64,000 nt of DNA from Gnetum montanum. Its lineage: Eukaryota > Streptophyta > Gnetopsida > Gnetales > Gnetaceae. Below the pieces are notes generated by a model. It was given only the letters and a program-made list of their open reading frames with translations. It did no database searches and was not told the origin of the DNA. Each line of letters begins with the position of its first letter. Position 1 is the stretch's first letter. The DNA lies in NCBI GenBank assembly GCA_015680685.1, contig MNCI01038361.1, positions 90,346 through 154,345 on the forward strand, in the 5' to 3' direction. Both the position numbers and the translations under genes were made by a program. Below, one piece after another: positions 21,990 to 33,329 of the stretch.

Positions 21990-23955
21990 GATTGTGACTA
22001 GAAAATATGTTATCTTTGATGAAGAGATCACTTGGAATTAAAATGGGTAACAACCTACTTCAATTATTTTTGATAATGAAATTGCAGACTCTATAGCACC
22101 CGAAACTACAAAACCTAGAACTACAGACTTCAAAGAACCAGGAATTGTGGAGGCAAAAATCCCAAAAGCTATGGAGGTTGAAGCACCAAGAACTATGAAG
22201 GCTGAGACTTCACCAATAGTAGTAGCAGTTGAATATTGCAGTATTTGAAAAAGATCCTTATGGATGATGGATTATGAGGTAATTGGCATTGACCAATATA
22301 ATGACCCAATCTCCCACTTTTCTTTGTCTACAGATTGTCATCCCACAACTTTTGAAAGTGATATTAAATAATCAAAATGGGGAAAGGAAATGGGGGATGA
22401 AATTGAAACCATTGAGATAAATGATACTTGGAAGCTAGTTGATCTTCCAAAAGGGCACAAAACCAATGGTGTGAAATGGGTCTTTAAAAAAAAAACTAAT
22501 GGAGAATGGTGAAGTTGATAAGTATATGGTACGATTGGTGACTAATCCAAAAGGGCACAAAACTAATGGTGTGAAGTGGATCTTCAAAAAAAAACTAAAG
22601 GAGACGACTGAAGTTGATAAGTATAAGGTATGATTGGTGGCTAAGGGATACAAGCAAGAATATGGAATTGACTATAACGAATTATTTGTTCCTATTGCAA
22701 GGCATGATACAATCTAATTTGTTATTGCATTGGTGGCACAAAATTCATGGTCTATCTTCCAAATCAATGTCAAGTCTGCATTCTTGCACGGAGACGTCAA
22801 GGAACAGGTATTTATTAATTAACCCCCTAGTTTTATGAAGCTTGGTAGTCAGCACAGGTCTATAAATTAAAAAATACTTTGTATGGACTAAAAAAAGCTC
22901 CAAGAGCTTGGTATAGTTGTATAAATACTTATTTTTCTAAGGAGGGATTTTAAAAATATCCATATGAGCATACAATTTTTACAATGATTGATGGAGGAAA
23001 AGTGCTCATTGTATGTTTATATGTTGATGATCTTATTTCCATTGGGAATGAGAGTGATTCATTTGAAAAATTTAAGAATTCAATGATAGATGATTTTGAA
23101 ATGATTGATCTTGGAAAAATGCATTACTATCTTGGCATGGAAGTAGTGCAATCCCCCATTGGAATCTTTATTTCTCAAAAGAGGTATGTCAGAGAAATTT
23201 GGGAGAGGTTTATGATGAAGGATTGCAATCCTATAAGCACTCCAATTGAGATTAGCTTGAGGCTAAATAAATATCCTAAAGGAAGCAATGTGGAGGCTAC
23301 ACCTTACAAGAAAATCGTTGGGAGTCTAATGTATTTGATTACAACTAGATCCAATATAATGCATGCTATGAGTCTTATTAGCAGATACATAAAGTCTCGA
23401 AAGAAAATGCATTTGTTGGCTACTAAAAGAATATTTTATTACTTGCAAGGGACTAAAGCTTTTGGGCTATTTTAATTTTTGTGGTATTTACTGATATTGA
23501 TTATGTAGGAGATCAAGATGATAGGAAGAGCACTGTAGGATATGTTTTTATGATGGGCACAAGGGCTATTTCATGATCATCCAGGAAGCAATTAATTATC
23601 ACATTGTCAACCGAAAAGGCTAAATTTGTTGCTATATCATCTTGTGCTTGCTAATCTATTTGGCTAAGAAAATTTTTGAATGAGCTATATTTCAAATAAG
23701 AGGGGGCTACTACAATTTTTTGTGAGAATAATTCCACCATAAAGTTATCCAAAAATCCTATGCTACATGGAAGAAGTAAGCATATTGATGTGATATTTCA
23801 CTTCTTGTGTGATCTATGCAATGATGGTGTTATTGATTTGGTGTTTTGTATGAGTGAAGATCAACTCACTAATATTCTAACCAAACCCCTCAAGTTATCA
23901 ACATTCTAGAGGCTAATAAAGCAGCTTGAAGTCTGCACATTGAATGATTCTTGTT
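21990..23955 (+). pseudogene. Ty1/copia family-II polyprotein, 3' half (copy 1)
   Basis: Homologous to 28930-30750. It begins in the integrase-RT linker (VIFDEEITWN, then a run of ETTKPRT-like repeats) and continues through RT and RNase H. The RT front half is broken by a 100-bp tandem duplication and by stops near 22718 and 22822. The frame 22984-23475 holds the active site intact as CLYVDDLISIGNES and then FEMIDLGKMHYYLGMEV. RNase H follows at 23490-23950 (DYVGDQDDRKSTVGYVFMMG, then GRSKHIDVIFHFL and EDQLTNILTKPLK). The end is close to a polypurine tract and LTR, as expected. The gag-to-integrase part is absent, replaced by family-I sequence. Confidence 0.85.
22447..22646 (+). repeat. 100-bp tandem duplication inside copia RT
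   Basis: The block starting CCAAAAGGGCACAAAAC occurs at 22447 and again at 22547, each followed by GTGTGAA(A/G)TGG, an A-rich run and GAAGTTGATAAGTATA. The related copy at 29337 has it once. The period (100) is not a multiple of three, so the duplication shifts the frame. Confidence 0.85.
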
Positions 23956-23983
23956 AAATTGATAGTTTGCAAACTTTCAGTAT

Positions 23984-24393
23984 GTGGGAGGATGTTAAAT
24001 GTGTTTAATTGTTAAACATGATTTTTTTTTGTCCTAGTCTTTAGAAACTATCATTGGGGATTTGGTTGCTATTTTCGTTCTTTAGAAGTTGAATGCTTAG
24101 TTGTTACAAAAGTTGAAGAGTCGGTTATTACAGATGTTGAAGGGTTGACCATTATAGAAGTTTAAGGCTTGATTATTATAGAAGTTGAAGGATCAAATAT
24201 TATAGAAGTTATGGGGTTGATAGTTATAGAAGTTGCTTGATATTAGGATTCAATTGCTATTTTTCATTGATTTACTTGCCTATTTAAAGGCCATTAGCAG
24301 TTGAATAAAAAGCTAAAATTCAATTGTCTCTATTCATCCCTATTTTGTTTGTTTGTTTTTTTTTTCATTTGAGGCTAGTAGTGTACAACCTCA
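23984..24393 (+). repeat. Copia family-II polypurine tract and 3' LTR (copy 1)
   Basis: GTGGGAGGA at 23984-23992 is a polypurine tract. The LTR follows from 23993 (TGTTAAATGTGTTTAATTG) to about 24393 (ACAACCTCA). It aligns with 26268-26744. Inside is a run of GAAGTTGAAGG-like 24-bp units, fewer than in copy 2, which accounts for the 401 versus 477 bp length. Confidence 0.8.
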
Positions 24394-26267
24394 GAGGTTC
24401 ATAGAAACCAATATAAGATGTAGTTATTCTAGAACTTTCAGATTTCCATTTGTCAAAACTAAGTGATTCATTTCTGCTTTGTATGTGTTTTGATTTGGAA
24501 GGATAAGATAGTAGTCATATGCAAACTAATCTTTCTCCAAAATCAGAATATCTTTCTACCCCTAGAACTTCCTCTATTGTGTCATTATTAACTTGATTTT
24601 GATTTTTAGAAACATAAGAAGATGAAATTAAAATTGATTTCTAGCTCAATCAAGAGTTTTACAAGCAACTACCAATAAATCAAAAGATTCACCATGCAAA
24701 CCTATTGGATATGTGTCTCTTAGAGGCACAAGAGAATAGGCTTATGCAAGAGGTTATCTCTTTGGAAAATGAGATTTGGGGCTCTTTAATGAGCTAAGTG
24801 CCCCTCCTCAAACCACACCCTCCTCCCCCCTTAGCTTGCCATTTTTATTTTAGTTACTCTAGTTCTCTCTATTATTTTAAAAACCTAGTTAGGTTTGGTT
24901 GTATCAACTTTTAATAAAAATACAATTTATAAAACTATTTGATTATAAATATTTTTCTTTAATTTTAGGATTTCTTTATTTTCATTTGAATGTTACTATT
25001 TTAGGGTACTAGTTATTTCTCTTTTAATTTCAAAACTTAATCCATGATAACTGTTTAAGCAGTATTCCTAATCGTCCCAATAATATTTTTTTAAATCAAT
25101 TTCTAAATTTTTTCTCTATTTTCTTTTCAATTTATTTCTCATTTTATTACCATTTATTGCATTATTATTATTATTAAGGATCTATTTCTAATTCTTAGCT
25201 TAAAATTTATTAATATTAAGTTAATTAGATCCTTTAAGTATTTCTCTACAAATTTTCCCTTGAGATTACTTAATTCTACCCTTGGAAAATTATTAGCATC
25301 ATAAAATATAATAGTTCATGTTCTTTATTGTTTATTAAAAGGCTAGATTTAAAATATCATCTTACAGTTAATTAGTTGGAACGATTCCTAGGTTTCCATA
25401 CCCACATGGTAGATGCATGAAGCACTAATCTGCTACAACGTATTTAAAAGGGTATTACCTTTAATCATATTTAATGCATTAACACCAAGTTAAACCTTAC
25501 TATTGTAACTAACATTTCCCATGAATAAGGCTTTATCCTTCCATCACAATACCATAAAACTTAAGTGTGTGTTCATAATTATCAAACTAAAAATAGTGTT
25601 CCAATCAAATCTAGATGATTGTTGTTTCCAAACCACACCACACTAGTGCTCCTCTTAGTATGATGATGTTGGTGCTTAATAATGATTGTAATCCAATGCT
25701 TTCACTATAGCACTTATGCTAATGCCATTGTAACATTCTCTCTAAGGTTTAGATTAGGCCAAAGATATACTGCGTTTAGCCAAATATTTTTACTAATGAA
25801 GGTACCAGAAGAATTTGTAAGCATAAGTAGGCAAGGATCCCACTTTGACTATCACAACTTTGCTCCATGGGATCATATTTTCATTTTGGCTTGTTATTCA
25901 CAATTTGGTATGTAATTTTCACATTAATGTATTGTAGCGATCCCTCATATTTTAGGGTTCATTCCTTCCCATTCTCGACCATTGATACATTTCAAAAGGA
26001 GAAATTTGTGAATATTCCCAATAATCAACTAGAGAGATGTTTTAGAATTTGAGCTTTTTCTTACACTAACATCGAACCAAAAATAGGTAGTAGAGGTAGT
26101 GTTTTTGCCGCCTCATTGTTCACCAAATCTAGACTAGTGAAAGTGATTGTATGAAGAGGATGTGGCTCAATCACGATACATTTAAGTTAATAGAATCTTT
26201 CTATTTTGCTAGCATTTAGAGATTTTGTTCAATTGCATAGATCATTTGTAGAGATTCAAGGTATGCT
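24394..26267. other. Spacer between two copia copies
   Basis: AT-rich, no family recognised. Open frames at 25682-25915 and 25867-26052 are short and without known motifs. The target duplication of the downstream copia element cannot be tested because its 3' LTR is absent. Confidence 0.5.
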
Positions 26268-26744
26268 TGTTAAATGTATTTAATTGTTAAGCATGTTTTT
26301 TTTGTTTGTCCTAGTCTTTAGAAATTGTCCTTAAGGATTCAATTACTATTTTTATTCTTTAGAAGTTGAATGATCGGTCGTTATAGAAGTCAAAAGATCA
26401 ACCATTATAGAAGTTGAAGGGTCAACTATTACAGAAGTTGAAGGGTCAACCATTACAGAAGTTGAAGAGCCAGTTGTTACAAAAGTTGAAGGGTTAGCCA
26501 TTACAGAAGTTGAAGAGTTAACTGTTATAAAAGTTGAAGGATCAACCATTACAAAATTTGAAGGGCTGACCATTAAAGAAGTTGCTTCATATTAGGATGT
26601 AGTTGCTATTTTCCATTGATGTATTTGCCTATTTAAAGGCCATTATCAGTTGAATAAAATTGTGAAATTGAGTTGCATCTATTTACCCCTGTTTCATTTT
26701 ATTTTGCTATTTTTATTATCTAAGGCTAGTAATGCACAACCTCA
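26268..26744 (+). repeat. Copia family-II 5' LTR (copy 2)
   Basis: Begins TGTTAAATGTATTTAATTG and ends CACAACCTCA. It carries the 24-bp array at 26370-26585 and aligns with 23993-24393 on either side of that array. Confidence 0.8.
26362..26590 (+). repeat. 24-bp minisatellite inside the LTR
   Basis: About nine units of the form GAAGTTGAAGGGTCAACCATTACA (24 bp, diverged). The minus-strand frame 26352-26573, with its eight-residue MVDPSTSV-like repeat, is a by-product of this array. Confidence 0.85.
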
Positions 26745-26755
26745 AAGGAGGACAG

Positions 26756-26770
26756 TGGTATAAGAGCTTG
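26756..26770 (+). other. Primer-binding site, initiator-Met tRNA type
   Basis: TGGTATAAGAGCTTG, 11 bp past the 5' LTR end, differs by one base from the usual copia site TGGTATCAGAGC over its first 12 bases. The tRNA 3' end would prime minus-strand cDNA here. Confidence 0.75.
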
Positions 26771-26924
26771 ATTTAGGAGGCTAGAGAAAAAGCCCAGTTT
26801 AGGAGGCTAGAGAGAAAGACTAGTTCCAGAGGCTAGAGAGAAAAGAATGATATTGCACTTGGTTTAGGAGGCTCCAGGAAGGAGTACATTAGTGCATAAG
26901 TGCCCTTTGAAAATTTTGTACAAT

Positions 26925-27790
26925 CTACCATCCCAAGTTTTAATGGTCACTATGACCATTGATTGAAGCATGTTGATGGAAAATTTCATGAAGTCTAAGG
27001 AGTATTGGCAAGTTGTTATAGATGGTGTAATAGCACCCATAGCTAAGGCTACACTCACAAATGAACAAAGAAAAGTGCTAAAGTGATTGAGGCTGAAAGA
27101 TTTGAAGGAAAATATTTATTTATTTCAAGAAATTAATTGTTCTATCTTGAAGAGTATTCTTAGTAAAGAAACTTCCAAGGATATTTGGAATTTTATGAAG
27201 AAGAAATATCAAGGGTCTTTGAGAGTAAAGCATGCATAGCTTCAAGCCTTGAGAAGGGTTTTTAAGACTCTGTAGATGAATGATGGAAAGTCTGTTACTA
27301 GCTATTATGCAAGGACAATGGGTATAGCCAATAACATGTGATTTCATGGTGAGAATATGGAGGATGTGATTATTGCTGAGAAGATACTGCATTCCCTATT
27401 CCCCCAGTTTGATTATGTTGTTTGTTCAATTAAAGAATTCAAAGCTGTTGATGCACTTTCCCTTGATGAACTTCAAAGTTCATTGTTAGTCCATGAACAA
27501 AAAATGAATCAAAATTCAACTTCTAAAGAGAAAAATTTGAAGGATTCTAATTTTACTTATTCCTTAAGAGGACAAGGTAGAGGTAGAGGTAGAGGTAGAG
27601 GAGATCAAGGTAATAAAGATGATAGAAGACATTTCAAAGGGGATGGTGATAAATTTCAAGGAAAACGTAGAGGACAAGTTGACAAATTTAAGGTGGAATG
27701 CTTTATACGTCATAAATATAGAAACAATCATTTTGAATGCTATGCTAATCTACCCAATGATAAAGTAAAGAAATTAACTTTTGTAGAAGA
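26925..27790 (+). pseudogene. Copia family-II Gag (decayed)
   Basis: The upstream part (26925-27350) has FNGHYDHWLKHV-like and KEYWQVVIDGVIAPIA blocks, then LKDLKENIYLFQEINCSILKSIL and IWNFMKKKYQGSLRVKHA, which match the UBN2-type Gag of plant copia elements. It has one frameshift and several stops. From 27357 a 223-codon frame continues with AEKILHSLFPQFDYVVCSIKE and SLDELQSSLLVHEQKMNQNS. A glycine-arginine run at 27569-27604 follows, then a damaged zinc knuckle at 27700-27745 (CFIRHKYRNNHFECYA, second Cys lost). The protein would form the particle shell. Confidence 0.85.
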
Positions 27791-27829
27791 GAAGAAGTTT
27801 GAGACTTTGTTGATGGTAGTTCAAGCCAA

Positions 27830-28980
27830 CCAAGAGTCTCAGTTAGATGTATGGTATGTGCATACTGGCTATAGCAACCATATGCATGGATCTTACTTAG
27901 ATGAAAGTTCTCATTCTATCATAAGTTTTGATGATTGTTCTATTGTGAATGTAATGGGAAGTGGAAAGGNAAGGGTGCTTGTGAAATTTATAATCCTTCA
28001 AGAGGAGCTATTGAAGTTGTTCAAATGAGCTCCAATAGATTATTTCCATTGATGATTGAAAGTGCTCAATCTTGCCTGAAGGCTGAAGTAAAATACCTAA
28101 TATGGCTTTGGCATTTTCACTATAGCCACTTGAATTTTGGAGGATTGAAGACTTTGCAATACAAAAATATGGTAACTGGTCTTCCTTGAATTATAATTCC
28201 TTCTAGAGGTTGTGAAGAATGTGTTGTTGGTAAACAAAATCATTCTTAATTATTTTAAGGAAAATCATGGAGAGCAAATAATGTCCTTGAGCTAGTTCAC
28301 TTTGACATTTGTGGGCCAATAAAACCATGTTCAAATGGAGGTAAGAGGTACTTGATCATCTTCATTGATGATTATACTTGAAAAAGTTGGGTCTATTTTT
28401 GCAAGATAAGTTTGAAGCTTTTAATGCATTTAAATGCTTCAAGGCATGTGTTGAGAATGAGTCTAGAAAGATCATTAATACTCTTCATAAAAATCATGGA
28501 GGAGAATACTGTTCAAAAGAGTTTGATGTTTTTTTTGAGAATCATGGCATTTAGAGGGAGCTCAAAGCCCCCTATACACCACAAAAAAATGGTGTATTAA
28601 AAAGGAAACATAGAACCATCCTTAATATGGTGAGAAGCCTCTTGACAAGAGGAAACATTCCAAAGAGTTTTTGGCTGGAGGTTGTGAATTGGGGCATCCA
28701 TGTTTTGAATAGAAGTTCCACCTTTGCTATTCAAAACATGACACTAGAAGAGGCTTTGAGTGGAAGGAAACCAGTAGTGGATCACTTTAGAATCTTTGGT
28801 TGCATTGCCTACACACATATCCCTGATGAGAAGAGGAAGAAGCTAGAGGATAAGAGTAAAAAATGTGTTTTTCTTGGCGTAATTGAAGCATCCAAAGCAT
28901 ATAAATTGTATGATCCTCTAACAAATTATATTGTGGCTAGTAGAGATGTCATCTTTGATGAGGAGAGCACTTGGAATTGC
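27830..28980 (+). pseudogene. Copia family-II protease and integrase (decayed)
   Basis: The protease start at 27849 reads VWYVHTGYSNHMHGS; the catalytic Asp of DTG is His. An N at 27970 breaks the frame after VNVMGSGK. The GAG-pre-integrase finger is present at 28105-28240 (LWHFHYSHLNFGGLKTL, then CEECVVGKQ). The core has FDICGPIKPCSNGGKRYLI with its first Asp at about 28302, but stops at 28379 and elsewhere interrupt it. The second active-site region (NHGGEYCSKEF) and GVLKRKHRTILNMVRSLL appear in a shifted frame at 28490-28640. The 120-codon frame 28627-28989 completes the C-half with FWLEVVNW, LEEALSGRKPVVDHFRIFGC and KCVFLG. Confidence 0.85.
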
Positions 28981-29244
28981 AATGGATAGTAGCCTAGTAC
29001 AATTATTTTCAATAGTCAAACTATAGACTCCACAACACCTGAAACTACAAAACCTAGAACTAAAAACTTTGAAGCACCAAGAATTGTGGAGGTTGAGACT
29101 TCACCAACACTAACAATAGCTAAATCTCACCATATTTGAAAAATACCCTTATGGATGATGGATGATGAGGTAACTAGGATTAACCAATTTGATGACCCAA
29201 TCATCCACTTTACTTTGTTTGCAAATTATGATCCCACAACTTTT

Positions 29245-30763
29245 GAAAGTACTATTAAAGAATCAAAATGGAAAAAGGTAATGGAGGATGAAATTAAATC
29301 CATTAAGAGAAATGATAATTGGTAGTTGGTTGATCTTCCAAAAGGGCACAAAACCATTGGTGTGAAGTGGATCTTTAAAACAAAACTAAAGGAGACTAGT
29401 GAAGTTAACAAGTATAAGGCATGATTGGTGGCTAAGGAATACAAGAAAGAATATGGGATTAACTATAAAGAAGTATTTGCTCCTATTCCAAGGCATGATA
29501 CAATTAGATTGGTGATTGTATTCGCAGTTGAAAATTCATGGCCTATCTTCCCAATGGATGTCAAGTTTTCATTCTTTCATGGAGACTTGGAGGAACATGT
29601 ATTTATTGATTATCCCCCTAGTTTTGTGAAGCTTGGTAGTGATCATAAGGTCTATAAATTTAAAAAGACTTTGTATGAACTAAAACAAGCTCCAAGAGCT
29701 TGGTATAGTTATATAAATACCCATTTTTCTAAGGAGGGATTTCAAAAATGTCCATATGAGCATATACATTTTACAATGATTGATGGAGGAAAAGTGATCA
29801 ATGTATGTTTATATGTTAATGATCTTATTTTCACTAGGAATGAGAGTGATTTGTTTGAAAAATTAAAGAAGTCAATGATGGATGAGTTTGAAATGATTAA
29901 CCTTGGAAAAATGCATTACTATCTTGGCATGGAAGTAGTGCAATCCCCCATTGGAATCTTTATTTCTAAAAAGAAGTATGTCAGAGAAATTTTGGAGAGG
30001 TTTAAGATGACGAATTGCAATCCTATAAGCACTCCAACTGAGATTGGCTTGAGGCTAACCATAGATCCTAAAGGAAGCAAGGTGGAGGCTACACTTTATA
30101 AGTAAATTGTTGGAAGTCTAAAGTATTTGACTACAACAAGACCTAATATAATTCATGTTGTGAGCCTTATCAACATATACATGAAGTCTCCAAAGAAGAT
30201 GCATTTGTTGTCTGCTAAAAGAATATTTCGATACTTGCAAGGGACTAGAGATTTTGGGCTATTTTACAGGAAAGGTAAGAAATCTAATTTTGTGCGATTT
30301 ATTGATAGTGAATATGTAGGAGATCAAGATGATAGGAAGATCACTTTAGGATATGTTTTTATGATGGGCATATGGGTAGTTTCATGGTCATCCAATAAGA
30401 AATTAATTGTCAAATTGTTAACCATAGAGGCTAAATTTGTTGCTACAACATCTTGTGCTTGACAAGATACTTGGCTAATAAAAATTCTTAATGAGCTATA
30501 TTTCAAGCAAGAGGAGGCTACTAAAATTTTTTGTGACAACAATTCTACCATAAAGTTATCCAAAAATCCTATGCTACATGGAAGAAGGAAGCATATTAAT
30601 GTGAGATTTCATTTGTTGCATGATCTATGCATTGATGGTATTTTTGATATGGTGTAGTGTAAGAGTGAAGATCAACTCTCTAATATTCTAAGTGAACCCC
30701 TCAAGTTATTAACATTCCAAAGGCTAAGAAAGTAGCTTCAAGTCTACATGTTGAATGATTAAC
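29245..30763 (+). pseudogene. Copia family-II reverse transcriptase and RNase H (decayed)
   Basis: RT opens near 29260 (KWKKVMEDEI) and has GVKWIFKTKLKET before a stop at about 29422. The 226-codon frame 29425-30105 then gives MDVKFSFFHGDLEEHVFIDYPP, KTLYELKQAPRAW, and the active site as CLYVNDLIFTRN, the first catalytic Asp changed to Asn. After a stop at 30103-30105, frame 30127-30462 carries RPNIIHVVSL and the RNase H start with FIDSEYVGDQDDRKITLGY. RNase H ends near 30740 (GRRKHINVRFHLL). The homologous frame in copy 1 still has YVDD. Confidence 0.9.
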
Positions 30764-31880
30764 AAGCTCTTTAACAAAGATATTTTTTATAATTTTACAT
30801 CCACAATACTCTAAAATCCATTACATTAAGGAAAAATAAAGGTTTAATAATTCAAACATTATGTTACACTGGTCTTTAAAGGTCTTTGTAAATTCTTTAG
30901 AATTCTAGACCATATCTTCATAGCATACTCTTTAGTTTAATCCAAGTTGCTTTCAAAACTAACTTCATATTTTAGTATATGCTATATGGTTTTTTGTCAT
31001 GAAGAAGAATAGACAATGCATTTATTTTTCCAATATAATTTCATGCCCACTATTTAGTTCCAGATATAGTAAGTTACCATTCATTTTCCCCCAATTTCTA
31101 CATTGGATACTCTATTTCATTTCATTGTACACTCATAGCTTTTTTTTTATAATTTTATTTAAAATAAAATATATTCTAAATTTTTAAAATATATTTTATT
31201 TTAAATAAAGTTAGAGACGAATAGTGATGGATGGATAAGAAGGTTAGTGGATTACAATTTAGCTTTTTTGGATACTCTCTACCCTCCTACTTATTAGATT
31301 ATTGCCTATTATTACTTGCTATATGGTTCCTCTACAAAAATCAAACTTTGTCAACTATTCATAGACTTTGAATAGTCCAATTTCTATTTTAATCATTGTA
31401 GTCCTTGCACTCATGACTAACCATTCAAAACACTAAATATGTTTCCTTTGAACTCATATCATAATTGTGTGCTTTTCATATTAGTAGTTACATTCATTAA
31501 AATTCATACATGCCTTCTATATAAGGCAGTTACATCCATTAAAACTCATGCACCATTTTCTAAAGTCTAAGGTGACTTTGTCATAGGGTAAAGACTAGGC
31601 ACCTCAGTACATAGAGTCATTCCAAAAATCGTAGTTGCTCTAAATCAATATAGTCTTTTCTCACAATTGCAATCAAGCACCTGATTGGATGCTTGATTGT
31701 TGCTTATGCAATCATTAATTCAAATTACTAAGGAGATGGATCTCCACTCCACCACACTTGGTAAAAGAAATTAGGCATGATAGCAAAAGTGGGTAGACAC
31801 ATGGCTAGTTCCTTTTCCTCCAAAAAAAGAAAGAGAGACAGTTCCTCTTCCTCTCAAAAAAGTAAAAGAGGTAAGAGAGA
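30764..31880. other. AT-rich stretch without recognised genes
   Basis: Unassigned sequence between the truncated copia element and a TATA-like promoter. It contains the 22-bp hairpin listed separately. The only open frame (30999-31187) is hydrophobic and of low complexity. Confidence 0.45.
31153..31210. repeat. 22-bp inverted repeat (hairpin), AT-only stem
   Basis: The left arm TTTATTTAAAATAAAATATAT (31154-31174) and right arm ATATATTTTATTTTAAATAAA (31189-31209) are exact reverse complements, plus one more inner pair. The loop is 12-14 nt. There are no flanking duplications that would prove a MITE. Confidence 0.8.
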
Positions 31881-31893
31881 TAGGAGAAAGCCT

Positions 31894-31901
31894 TATAAAA
31901 G
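31894..31901 (+). promoter_or_regulatory. TATA box with pyrimidine-rich leader
   Basis: TATAAAAG in the context GCCTTATAAAAGGCCTTCTGA. A C/T-rich leader follows at 31945-32060, and an AGGTGAG splice-donor-like site at about 32088. It could be the promoter of the decayed gene downstream or of a lost LTR. Confidence 0.4.
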
Positions 31902-32085
31902 GCCTTCTGAGCCAGAAAGGAGAGCATCGGCTTAGCAATCAACAAAAGCCTTCTTCTTCCTTTCCTCCTTCCATCCCTTCTCTAGTACCATCTTTTCCAT
32001 TTTCCACATCCTACACCCCCTTGTCCCATCATAGTCTTAGTCCACCTCCCATTGCTCCCTCAAATTAACTAGAACAAGAAGCCAT

Positions 32086-32300
32086 AAAGGTGAGATTGTA
32101 TAGAAGGCTTGAAAGGATAACCCTTGAGTTTGAGTATGAGAAAGACTAAGAAAAGTGTTGAGGTAGTGTCCTAGATGGAAAGGAGGAAGTGATCATTAAC
32201 CTTTAGGGGCTCAAGGATGAAGCCAAGCAACTGACTTGGGCCATCCAATCTTACCTTCGATATCTTCAAGAGGAGGTGAAAAGTTAGCTTTTTGGTAGCC
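32086..32300 (+). pseudogene. Possible coiled-coil exon remnant
   Basis: One frame reads with charged, leucine-bearing content (RLYRRLERITLEFEYEKD, then LKDEAKQLTWAIQSYLRYLQ) and three stops in about 70 codons. The heptad-like pattern suggests a former coiled coil. It lies downstream of the TATA-like site and upstream of the multi-exon remnant and may be part of the same gene. Confidence 0.35.
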
Positions 32301-33329
32301 ACCAAAGCGGATGGATGTTTTTTCCATGTTTGTGTTGAGGTTTATGTAATGAAATATTAACTATTATTATTTTAGTTTAATGCATGCATTTCATCTTCAA
32401 TATTTTTATTTTTATATTTTATGTACTATTAAAATTATTTGTCATGTTTCTCAGCCACCGAGATGATTCTTGGGCTAGCCGTGCCCATACACAAGGTGCC
32501 CTAGCATAACCTTGCAAAATCGTGAACGTTCAAATGTCATGAATTTGCCATTGTAGCAAAAATTTTCGGATCAAGACCTACCTATTACTTTGAGTTTGAA
32601 TATGTAGAATTAAGCTCATTAAGTAATATTTCATGATTCTTTAATGCTTCCTCATTAAAGTGACGAAGAAATTTGAACACGAGGCTTAATCAACAAAGAA
32701 CCAACACTTAATCTGAAACGTTTAAGTAAGAAATAATGGAAAATATAAAGATTGATTATAGACAATAGAACATAATAATTTTAAGTGTACATCGTGGCCA
32801 TACTCATCACTTCATATTCTTCATTATTTCATGACCATTTCATTTTTCTCTCTTTAGGAAAGGAAAGGATATTATTCATAATAATAGTTTGGTTTCGATC
32901 AATTTCCAATATCCTTGGTCAACATGGATATCTTGCGCATGTGCCAACTACAATGGATAGAGATGGAAGTCACTCTTATCTAGATGTGGTTACTCCGATT
33001 TACAGAAGTTCTTAGAATTTCCTTGTTTTACCTTACTCTGCTTTGTATTTGCATTTTATTTTAAAGGCTATGATTAAATTGTCTAAATGTTTTTTGTCTC
33101 AAGCTTTGCACAATTAGTGGGCGAGAGGTTGACACGTTTGCAAAGTTGTTGAATCAATCATCAGCCATGATTGAAGTTCGGTGAAATGTCACTGCTTGGA
33201 CCCATGGAATAGACTGAAAGAGTATAAGATTGCAACATCTTAGATCTAGTTGAAGTCATTTCGTTTGCACCTCAAATGGCAAACTAAAAATTGGGCTCCT
33301 TGGGATTTGGAAGGTTACGTCTTCACCAA

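Larger units (their letters stand above)
26268..30763 (+). mobile_element. Ty1/copia family-II element, copy 2, lacking its 3' LTR
   Basis: It has a 5' LTR (26268-26744), an initiator-Met-type primer-binding site, and a Gag-protease-integrase-RT-RNase H reading in the standard copia order. Homology to copy 1 stops at about 30763, just after the RNase H end, so the polypurine tract and 3' LTR are missing. Stops, a single N at 27970 and catalytic changes make it inactive. Confidence 0.9.

Noticed and set aside
26352-26573. Minus-strand 73-codon frame with an eight-residue MVDPSTSV-like repeat
   Set aside because: It is the translation of the 24-bp LTR minisatellite; 24 is a multiple of three, so any open unit stays open.
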